Part shown: positions 36,281-48,200 of the stretch, in pieces
How the letters are laid out: the number at the start of each line of letters is the position of its first letter
Position numbering within the stretch: position 1 is the first letter of the stretch
Source: Marthasterias glacialis
Taxonomy: Eukaryota; Echinodermata; Asteroidea; Forcipulatida; Asteriidae
Direction of reading: 5' to 3'
DNA length: 64,000 nucleotides
NCBI GenBank assembly: GCA_911728455.2
Contig: OU452219.1
Location: 16,334,397-16,398,396, forward strand
Notes under the pieces: model-generated
The model's database searches: none
What the model was told of the DNA's origin: nothing
What the model saw: only the letters and a program-made list of their open reading frames with translations
Translations under genes and position numbers: made by a program

Positions 36281-39200
36281 GTTAGCGAAACGGCTTTTTG
36301 TCTTTTAATTTCTCAGACCTAACATTAGGGATATAACCAGTAAAATGTAAAACAATCAAAACTTAAAGGCTGACAAATTTAATTGTGGAACTTAATTTTC
36401 ATTTTGAAGTGTGTCTCGGCTAATTTGATTGGGGTCAATTTGTAGTGTCTATCAAAAGCCTATTGACATACTGAGCAACCAAGGCAAGTGAGTTGTAATT
36501 AAGTTGATTACTGTGAGGTTTTGTAACAAAAATAAATCAATCGATAAACCATGAGGGAAACTGGGTAAATTTTTTAAATCAATTTTGGGGTGAACAAAGA
36601 TAAATTGCCTGGAGCGGGATTTGAACCTGCAACCCACGGCTTAACGTACCAAGGCTCTGCCAACTGAGCTATCCAGCCCTAATGTTGGCGGCCTCCCTAT
36701 TTTGTCAAAATCTTTGTTGTGGGGGTGCCAGTCAGAAGCCATTCAACCGTTTTGTTGTTGTTGACGTTTCAGTTTCGCTTAAGCATTAAGAAAATTTCCA
36801 AACTTATTTCAAGTTGCTTTTCGTTTCAGTGTGTCACAACACTAGTCTATGACATGTATGATCTAGTCAAACCTGGAACCACCATAGATTTTCTAACATT
36901 GTCTATTGAGGCCATTCTCATATCTCGATTGTCAATATTAAGCTCCTGCAGAGGGTGTCGGGCAATTCTACTGGGAACTAATATTTTCTGACTACGTTTC
37001 TGGTACCAGTATTAACCAGTGTATGTACTTCTGTTAATTATTGAAAGAGCCTGATCAATTCAATATCACAACCTTTTAAAAATGTTTTTAAATCAAATTA
37101 TATTTGAAGTAGTGTGATTCCCAATAATTATATGAAAAGATGTCAAAAACCTTTTATTAGGAAAACCACTGACTTGCATTATCATATAGGCCTAATTTTT
37201 TATTTCGTTACATGGAAAAATGTAATGTTTTTTATATATTTTTTTCATGCTGTCATTCTGTCATTTTTTAATTCTATCATGTACCATTTAGGGACCATCC
37301 AAAGTTTAAAACATTCTTGAGGTCACCACAGAGAGTCCTACATCTGAGGACCCCTCCCTCCCCCACAAGGTACATGTAGTACCTATGCTCGTATCAACAT
37401 TTTTCTTTCAAAACTGGTGCACATTATTTGAATATCAACATCTGACCCCCCGTACTCCATCATACTCTTTGTATGATAGTGAAAATGTCAGAAACTTTGA
37501 AAGGTTCCTGATTAAAATACCTACAGGTGAGAGGGATGAATGCAGAACTGATTGACCCCAAGTTCAAGGTTCTGTCTACCATAAGTTGCACAACTGGTAA
37601 AGACAACAAATGTATATAAATTTCAATTTGCCTTGCACCGATGTGTGAGAAGCACTGTACTACATCTGAGGACCCCTCCCTCAACAAATGTACTCGAAAA
37701 AATGCACCAGGATTTTGTTATTCTCTTTTGAGAAAATATGGAATGTCTTCACCTTGTCCTAACCTTGGCCCTAAGCCATAGCTGATAATCGGCCATGGTA
37801 TACTGGAATCTCGGATTACCTCCCATATGCCGAATACAATTATGGTCCACTATGGTGGCAGCCTATTGATCTCTCGAAATCCTCGTTTGTGCAACAAAAG
37901 GGCGAAGGTCTGGAGTTGAGGTGTGCCCCCACGCAGGGCAGCCCCATCAGACCAGTTCAGGTGTGGATTTCACAAAGCACTAGGACTAGTCTTATCTCAT
38001 GTTAGGACGAGTAACGAGTCCCATCTTATAAGACTATTTATAAGTTAGGACTAGTCCTAAGTTAAGACTAGTTTTGTGAAATCCACCCAAGGTTCCTTTC
38101 CTGACAGCAGTTGGGTCCGGAGGGAGTGGTTTTGGTCTGTTTACTGACGGCCCGACAGCAATGAGGGGGGAACAAAAATTAGGAAATGAGGAAATGCCAG
38201 CTGACAGCTTAAAAAAACAGACCAATAATGTGCAATGTTTAATACGCACTAATGTACATGGATGTAGAATCTAAGAATGCTTGCTGATCAAATGTTGGTT
38301 CAATCTCCAATTTTACTGTAGGTTTTTCCCAGTCATTTTCAGCAAAAAGGAATTCAGTTTTAATAAGCACGCATTCGAATTCACGCATGTTTCCCTAATT
38401 CATTCAAACTAGGGTATCTTTTTAGCTAGTAGTACTATTGCATTCAATTTCTTTTTCGTGCACACATGATTTTGTTCTTCTTATTCAGGTTCGTTTTAGT
38501 CTTTCTATTTCATTTATAGGCATTTAAGACTACATTTTCGCCATTCTTCAGTTGAATTTCTACTACCTATTTACAATTGATGAAATTGAATGGTTGCTCC
38601 GCCTCTGCTGTTGGCTTTTGCGAAACTGAATGATCTTTGCAACCTTATAAATTTGAATGACCTTATTTGACCAGTGAATGCTAAACCGTTGAAACTGAGT
38701 TACTTCTAAATTGACTGTTGAATGTGCAATGGAGTGTTCCAGGCCTGATTGCTTCGTTCTTAGAAGGGCAAGGGCACCAAGGCATTTTCTTCTTGATGAA
38801 GGGCACCTCTATGAGGAAATTGTAAATTTCTATTGGGACATTCCAATGGCGCCAAGGCAATGACCAAGTGAAGTATCAGGCCTGGTGTTCATTTTAAAAC
38901 AAAACTGACCGAGCCGGGTGTTAAATTGAATGGATTTTTGTTTAAATTTTCCGGCGAAACATAACACGTTCACCACCTTGCTTAATTGCATCCATCGTGG
39001 GAAAACTGCTCTACCGATGATCCTACCGGAAAACAGTGATCACTGACTGTGTACTGTACAGTATTGATTTGGAATCAATAATATTTATTTATCGAATGAT
39101 TTGTGGAGCCATTGAGTCTGCCATTGATGGTCTGTTTTGTGATTTAGGAAAAGCAGATCTTTTCAATTGATCCATGGATCATTAAATTTGAAAAACTCTT

Positions 39201-42200
39201 TAACTCAGAAATCTCAAAGTAGGATTTCATTCTTTGCTTCAAGGCAGGGAGGAACAGCTGTATAATTGAATGTGTTCATTTCATTATGATCTTTACAGCA
39301 AAAAATAAATAAATAAGAAATAAAAGAAAAAGAGAGTCAGAGCATGGCTTAAAGTTCACATTAATATGTAGACCCTCAGTACAGAGTAAGAAAAATGTTG
39401 CTCCGATTTTTGTATATATATATTTTTTAACTTGGAACATTTTTACTAAACCAGAATAACTTTTTCCCCACACTTCTGCTATTTATCACCAGGTCAAAGT
39501 ACATTTGTGTGCATGAACATGTCAATCCCTTGTCAGAGGACGTTAGTTTATTGTTATCAAATTAAAAAAGGTTCAAGAGCTACATCAGTAAAAGGAAATC
39601 CTCTCTGAGATTTTGTTCCTGAGTGCCTCTCCTAGAGAAGATTTTCACTTTGATGTGCGGCAGTCTGTTGATGAAATGCAGCATGCATCAACTTTGACAT
39701 TTTGACCATATCCCACGAACAATCAATAGGGACTTGAGGCCCTATTGAAATTGCTCTCATTTCACAGACAACTGTGCTGTGTAAATAGTAAGTAATTAGC
39801 ACACTGATGCAAACAAAATTAAAAAAGAAACAGTGGAGTTTAATTATTTGCAACCGTTCCCAACCTCTACCAATAGAATCCACTTATTAAAAAATACGTG
39901 ACTTGGTTAGTTTTGGATGACGTAAACGGTTATTTCGGTGTGTTCCTTGAACTGATTGGAGACTTTCTAGGCAGACATGTACATAGGTACTTAGACATAA
40001 ATGCAACTGTTTAAAACATTTAACAAAGGAGTTGTTTTATGTTTAATGTGTTCTGTGATTGATAGTTGACTTGCAATAGGAATGACGGTGGTGGAGTGTA
40101 TTTGTTCACGGTATTTGTGTACTGTCCATGTACGCATACAATGCATGTTGTTGAAATTCAAAAGGTAGCCTTTTCTAACCACAGATTCAGTGATTTGTTT
40201 CAGTATCATGTAGTCGGCTACATTATTCACATGGTAGATATTCATAGACACACAAGGTTTGAACTTTACTGTACAAGTAATGAAGACACTTATTCCAAGA
40301 AGTTTTGAGGGAGCATTTTCAAAATAACAGTTTCCCAATAATCTCAAATATCCAACAATCCAGTGAAGTAACTGTTACAAGGCCTGGAACTTCATCTTTG
40401 AGAGGGCAAGGCCATTTTCATTTTGCAAAGTGCACTTCCATAGGAAAAACTTGAAAAGTCTAGGGGAAACTTTTGAAGGGGCACCACGGCCAAGACATGG
40501 ACTCTGTGGCCTCCATCTGTGTAACTCCAGGCCTGATGTAATAGACCGATCCATTAAGCCACACCCACTAAACACATTGACCAATTACAGCATTGGCTGC
40601 ATCATCACTGTACATGTGGGCGGCACAATGTGCGTCTCTTCAATGACACACTGCGCGCACTGTAAGTGCGCACACACGTGTAAACGTTTACATTTTTTAT
40701 CGTGTCGGAGTTTCAGTGGGTGTAGCCAAGGCTGTGATTGGTCAACACGTTAGGGGTGGGGCTTAATGGATCGGTTTATTAGATCCCTGGACAAATTTTC
40801 ATTTATTAATCAACATAGCAGTAAAATGTAACAACCCTTACATGTATGTTGTGTGCTGAAGTACAGTCTCTCTCCATATTAGTTTGACATCTGGGGATGT
40901 TTGCACACAAAATGTAGTCTGGACTTATAACAAAAAAGCATTTAGGGATAAATATTGAAATAGTACATATATCCCATGTAAATACATGTTGCATTTTTGT
41001 CATTGTGTGTTAATATTTAAACTCTTCAGCAACATTAAACATGAAAGAAGTGATTTGAAAGTGACAAGTTTACTTTGTCCCACATTGCCTTACATGTACT
41101 TCATATCTAATCTAGTTGATTGTTTAAATTACACGTCACTCCAAAGCTTTAACCAGTTAACACCGGATGACGTGTATACCTGTACCAGAAAACGGATGAC
41201 AAGTAATTTGTGTGTGTGTGTTAATTCGGAAGACCGGAATGAAGGTCGCCCGGACATTCAATTCCGGAGCGTGCTCAGCCCATGCACTCAATGTGCAATG
41301 CTTCGTTTCACCCACACAAAGAGGACAGATGGTACTGAAAATTCTCACTTTATGTGGGGGCTATTGTGTAATCCTTGATTCCAGACTTTTGTCCTTCTGT
41401 TGTAAGAAGACGATTACCGAAATCGAGAGGCTTCCACCACTGCATATCATCTCATTTCGGCTCAATGGAGTGAGTGAATCGAGATTCAAGCCCTGGTTTG
41501 GGTCTTGGGACCAATACTCGGCCGTGTTGCACGCCCGAGGTTTTGCGATTCAAGATACATGAACATGATATTTTCTCAATAGAGAAACAACAAATCCTGG
41601 TGCTTTATAAAGAGAACCTTTGTACTCCTAGCTTTGTCAGGTCAGGGTTTCTTTGTGTCAGCGATACTCTCAAAGAAAAATGATTCTGGCAATTCTGAGA
41701 AAATAATCTTACAGGCTTATGGGGGGGGGGGGGAAATGGAAGATTCCTGGTGCTTACTGGTTAACAAAAGCATAATGGGTAAATACTGAAAATATAATGT
41801 ACAAATGTAAATTATACATGTTGCTTTTATGTGATTCTGTGTCAATATTTAAAGTTTTCAGCAACACTTGACATGACATAAGCGATGTGAAAATGATGAG
41901 TTTACTTTGTCCCCGCTTCATGTGGTTCGTATGGATGTTGGTTGGTGAATACACGCTACTCCAAAGTGCGCCAATGTGCGCCAATGTGCTAGTCTAAGCT
42001 TTACAAAAGCATGAAGGGTAAATATTGAAAATACACAAAAGTTGCTTTTCTGTCATTCTGTGTTAATATTTAAACCTTTTCAGCAACATCAAACATGGTA
42101 ATAATTGATGTGAAAATGATGAGTTTACTTTGTCCAAAATTGCCCTACTTCATACTGTATGGGTGGGTTGAATACACTCCAAAGTACACTTGAAATACCC

Positions 42201-45200
42201 TAGCGCAAATATCATTTTCTTCCCAAAAGACAAAAAGAGTCTGTTTGACACTGTGTTTCACCACCATAGACAGGCACATAAGTAACGATCTCTGCACGAA
42301 CACAAAACACAGAACAAAAGTACCCTACAACGTGATTCAAGTAGGAAAAGGATTGTGCCCCATGGGTGCAGAAAAACCGTGTTGAGTAACACCATGAAAT
42401 TTGGTCTGACAACCCTCTGGGTGGATGGGCTGCGTTCGGGAAAGTTCTGCTGAAACTGAACCTGATTGGGTACTGTATCACTTTACTGTTAGGTTTAGAC
42501 TTTAAAGATGTATGATCCTTGCCCTTGTGATTCATTCTTGAAAATGAATTGAATCGAAGAAAACGAAATTTAAAAGAGCATGTTATTTTACAACGAATAG
42601 AATTAATCAATCGCGTTTTGACCTTGTATAATAGATGGCTATGCAAATGTCGGATTTGAAAAGATTATCCCGGCCAACCACCCAACGTGAAAATGTGCAC
42701 GACGGCCATGCCCGCTGATGGTACCCTGAAGTTGACCATTATGTCAACGTCATTTCGCCTGCATTTTGTCTCTGTCTCACAACCACCCATCTGAAATTGA
42801 GTAGCATGCAGAGTTTATTTATTCTGCTCCACACACATATTTTTTTTATTATTAATTACTCTGTTATTATTCATTGATGGATTTTTCCATTCGATATCTC
42901 ATTAAAAAGTTAATAACTTGGGTCATCCAAAAAGAAAATAGCAATTCAACATTTGGATTGATTTTTCAAGTTAAAAACGGCTTGAGCACAGATCATCTTT
43001 TAAGAAAGAACATGAATCAAATCTGTGCACCTTTTTTCTTGAAATAAGAATTCTTTCAAATCATGCTATCTACAGTGTACCTAACATGTGTATGTTACCA
43101 ACTGACCTCAAAGTTTTGGTCATTGATTAAGTACCAAGAAAATATTCTAGTTTTTTCATGAATGCCACACCCGTAAATTAATGCTATGATGCGATGATCG
43201 TGGAAATGGAATGGTTAGATAAAAACTTGAAGCATTGCTTTGTACTAGAAAGTATTTCAAGATCTTCGTTAACACCTCACCCATAACAGGTCAGGTCTTG
43301 AGACAAAAGTTCAGGCAGTAGAAGAATTCCTTGACACCTTTATTGACTTGCTAGAAAAGCTAATTCGACATGACTTCATTGCAAAATCCCAAGCACGATA
43401 CCTGGCTGACAAAAAGTCGTTAATGGTGAATTTCTAGTTGTGGCAGACTTCTCATAGAACTATAGTTTCATCATACAAGATGCTGCTTATTCATTTCATT
43501 GGAATAATGTACAGGCAACTTTCCATCCTTTTCTAGTCTACTTTAAGGGTCCCACTTTTATATTTGGTGTGATCAATAGCAACACCCGAGGACTTTTTTT
43601 GGCAAAATTTGAAGAAAAAAAAATTAAATTTGCGGCCCCCGAGGGGGTCAAGCGTCAAAGTTTATTTTGTGCAACCCCCTACTGATTTTTGATTTTTTTT
43701 TCTTCAAATATTTGCAAATAGGTTTATTTGTTATATCAAGAGCTTTTGTTTAAGCTAAAAATCATCTTTGTCTGATATTCATAACTGGAGGTACAAGAAT
43801 TTGACTTTATATTGAAAAAAACACAAGGTCAAAAGTTCATTGACCTGTAACTCACCAACCACATGAGATATATAGAGATAGAGATATGTACAACAGCGCC
43901 CTCAATGAGGTCAAAACGGCCGTAAGTTTACCGTAAGAAAACGGCTGTACATACCCTTAAGCTTACCTACCCTCTTTTATTACAAAGAATTAATTGAACT
44001 TGCACTTTGCAGTCATTATGTAGTATATTGTTTATCTGCTTGACTGTAGTTTAGTATTAGTTTCAAGACCAATATACCTTATGCGTCTGACGTCATGAGT
44101 CCCATAGAGATATGTACAAGCAGCGCCCTCACTGAGGTCAAAACGGCCGTAAGTTTACTGTAGGAAAATGGCTGTGCATACCCTCTATAGATTGCTGATT
44201 TGAAGGCTTGAATTTATAGGTGAAGTAAATTTATCCACATCCAATGTTGTGAGTCTCAGTGAAATTACGGAGATAAGTCAATGACAGTCACGTAGAGATA
44301 ATTAGGTCACTTACCTGTTTGTAATTAACTTGAATCTAATGGGTTTTTTTTATGTTATTGTATTTAAAGACTTCCTGATTATCTGGTAGCCTTAAGATTG
44401 GGTTGAACTTATACATGTAAACTTAACCAATGTAAAAAAGTGTTTTTTCCACATTAGTTAAATAAAACACCCAATCAGACCAGCTGGGCTCGATTTCACA
44501 AAGAGCTAAGATTGATCTTAACCGCAAATCAATCTTAATTGCTAAGCAAACTGTGATGTCACAATGCAAATTTCTATGGTAAAACTGACAACTGAACTTA
44601 AGGTGAATCTTAGTGCTTTGTGAAATCGACCCCTGCATAAACTGTTTCTAGGCTTTTGTTATGCTCTCTCGCCAGGTTATGTAGAATAGAAGCTGAAGAA
44701 TCTGTAAAACTAGGTCTGAATTTCTGTTATCACTTTTGGTTATCTCTTTTCCTGATAAGAAGGCGTAATGCTTTTCAGATTTGGTACTATTACAGAGTTA
44801 ACATTTCAACACCTGTGCTGTGACCTTTCTAACCTATGTAGTTTGACAACTTGACATAGACTGTAAAGTCAGATAAGTTTGATTTTGGTGGAGATTCAGT
44901 TGTGAGGGAAGTGAATAGAATATTGTTTATATATTGCGGTGAGAAGAAGGTCGTAAAGCCGTGCAACCTTTTTTCCCGGGCACACAATTTACAACTTTTT
45001 GCCCCAGCAGAAGGTCACAAGCAATAATAGGGCAAAGGTTTTTTAATATTATTGTAATACCAACATTGGCTATCCCTTTGTTCAAACTGTTTTAGCCTGA
45101 TTGGTCATCAGTCAATCCCTTAGTTTGTAATGTATTTACTTTGATTGGCTGTCATTTTCCAGCTTATTTCTGGATCCCTTCCCATAATTCCCTACTCCCT

Positions 45201-48200
45201 TTTCTCTATAAATGCATCTGTTATGTATGTGCTTGTTTATGCCTCCGAGGAAGGTTGAATCGACTTTGAATCGAATCTGCTATACAGATGAATATATATT
45301 TTTTGTCAGGGGTGCTTTTGATGTAGCGATTCAAATCATCATTCATTTGTGCATTTTAAAAAATCTCATCTGAAGGGAAGGGAACAAGAGTTCTAAGTGG
45401 GGGGGGGGGGCACCCCCAGCACCCGCTTGTTACACAACTAATGATAAGCAATTCTATTTGGGCCTACTGTCTTTAATCCTCCACATTCCTCCAACTTTAT
45501 GAAGAGGATTTGGGAGGTTTTCAATTAGTATCTTAATCAGTTGTTTTTTAAAGTACAGAAGTAGTAACAAACTTTTTTTTTTATGGAAATGTGCAATGTC
45601 ATGGTTGATTACACACACAAAATTACATAATAGGCTTCTGGTTAAAACAGGAAATTGTCTTTGTCATGGGATAATGAATCGAGCCAATTACCTTTTTATT
45701 CCCAGTCATAAAACATAACATACCATAAAATTAATGATACACGTAAAAAAAAAATATGTTTTCCCCCCTCACCATTGAACAACTATTGTAATTTATATTA
45801 AGGTCGTTCACTTCGATTGTTATCCTGACACGTGGGCGCACATGATTTTTTTGACAGTTTGATGAGAGTGTACAAGCCGATATTAAACGGCTCCAATTTG
45901 ACTTTGTTGGCAATTTAAACACTACCGCATGATCAAGTTTTAACCAATCAGAATGTCAGAAGACTATTTGCCATTTATTAATGGGCGATGACCAAGTTGA
46001 AATATCTTATTTTGATCCAGCAAATGGCTAGGTTTGGCACGTTTTGAGACTGGTTGAGAGCAGAAGGAGAGATAGCCTTTCGTCAAGGCCTTCGTGGCTT
46101 AGACAGCTGCATGTATGTAGCTGCGAAGACCAATACAAGTCAGCGCGCACAATCGAGTGGCGAAGCCACGAGGGCCTTTTCCAGCTTGATCTTGTGGTTT
46201 TTTGATGTTGAATTATTTATGAAGTTTCAAGCCGAACAGCCCCGAAACGTTAGCCAATCACAATGCGGATGAAGTTAATAGCGCTGACCCCATTGCTTCT
46301 GATTGGCTGGGAATTTTGATACCCTGTCAGGGTAGCAAAAATCAAGATATAAAGAAAAACGTTCGCCACTCTCGCACGCTGACTTTGCCTTCGCTGCATG
46401 CAGTGGATTCGCGGCTACACAGGTGTCTAAGCAACGAAGGCCTTGACGAAAGGCTAAAGGAGAGAGTGTTTTTCACACGTACGCTGTACATGTACTGCTT
46501 AGATTCACTCACCACATGAAAATGACATGCTCATCATCAGTTACTTTGTCTGTTAAGGTCTAAAACAGGCAACAATGTTCTGTACGTTCTTGGTTCGTTA
46601 TACCAAAGCGAGTACATTAGGCAAATTTAGTGAGATCCACAATTTTGCCCAAGGTAGATCCATGATAATGACGATGAAAACACACTGATGAGGTGTTTAT
46701 TGACTTGCGCTCAGTGTGTTGCTCTGGGAACGGAATGAGTTGTATGCCAAGTGTAAAACATTTGACTACGAAGATTGATCAAATTAATTAATTTTTATGG
46801 ATCCAGCAATGTGTAGGGTTCTCATATTGTTTAACTGTGTATTAAGATAGGCAGCAATGAGCGTGGTAGAAATGTACACAGGTACCATCCCAAAGGGCGC
46901 TGCTCACGGCAGGTACCATCCCAAAGGACGCTGCTCACGGCAGGTACCATCCCAAAGGGCGCTGCTCACGGCAGGTACCATCCCAAAGGGCGCTGCTCAC
47001 GGCAGGTACCATCCCAAAGGGCGCTGCTCACGGCAGGTACCATCCCAAAGGGCGCTGCTGACGGCAGGTACCATCCCAAAGGGCGCTGCTCACGGCAGGT
47101 ACCATCCCAAAGGGCGCTGCTCACGGCAGGTACCATCCCAAAGGGCGCTGCTCACGGCAGGTACCATCCCAAAGGGCGCTGCTCACGGCAGGTACCATCC
47201 CAAAGGGCGCTGCTCACGACAGGTACCATCCCAAAGGGCGCTGCTCACGGCAGGTACCATCCCAAAGGGCGCTGCTCACGGCAGGTACCATCCCAAAGGG
47301 CGCTGCTCACGGCAGGTACCATCCCAAAGGGCGCTGCTCACGGCAGGTACCATCCCAAAGGGCGCTGCTTACGGCAGGTACCATCCCAAAGGGCGCTGCT
47401 TACGGCAGGGTACAACAAATTCTAGAAGAAGAAAAAAAGGCTGAGTTTGTGTGAAGATTTGAACATTCAGAAATTGTCTGATTTAGAGAGGACGATTCTT
47501 GAAGCTCCCCACTTTTTTTTATTAATTATTGTGTATTTAAATACTGAGAAGCTTGGTGGGTTTTTTTTCTTTTCAAGAAATCCTTTTACTTGAAGAGTAC
47601 TACATGTACTTGTAACTCGCACAAATAAAACAGTTAGTTGTTCAGTCGGACATTGAATTTAAACGCCCTAATTGTAGCCATGTTGCAATTTTTATACGTT
47701 TCAAATTATGCTGGTACACATTGTGCAGTGCAGTGCGATTACATATGAAAGCGGCAAGTGACTGCAAGTCATTATCTGTATAATTGTATGGGGCTTTTAT
47801 TGGTGACAAGACTGCCATGTGACACTTAATGGTTATTGACTGTTACAGGATATTTCATATCCTGGTTTTAATCAAGTCTACTGAAGGATGTGGTTTAATT
47901 AGAAGACAGGGGCGTAAAATGAGCTACATACAATGTGGACGTCACCACGTGTCAAAGGGCAAACGTATTTACATAAAGGAAAAAAAAAACCAATTTCAGA
48001 GACCAATGGACCGATCTGTTAAACCCCGCCTCTCTTAGCAACTGTCTAGCAACAGCACGTGGTGTGACTTTCTTGCCATAATCGCAGCGGTGGTTCGGTT
48101 GCGAACACACATACAGACATGGTTTTCATGAACGGTAGGGATTTAGTTTCGTGGCCTTTTGCGCAGTGCCTTGAGTCCAAAAAACAATGCAGACAGGAAC

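Noticed and set aside
36607-36678. Functional tRNA gene on the - strand
   Set aside because: The anticodon stem is poorly paired, position 33 is not T, and the sequence continues into a SINE body.
42212-42646. 144-codon - strand frame
   Set aside because: Lies in intron 1 and overlaps a dispersed repeat; not shared by the second repeat copy.
46857-47444. 195-codon open frame over the 31-bp repeats, which might look like a repetitive protein gene or a CRISPR-like array
   Set aside because: It lies within GCH1 intron 1, is built wholly from a tandem repeat whose length is not a multiple of 3, and has no spacers between units. The genome is animal.
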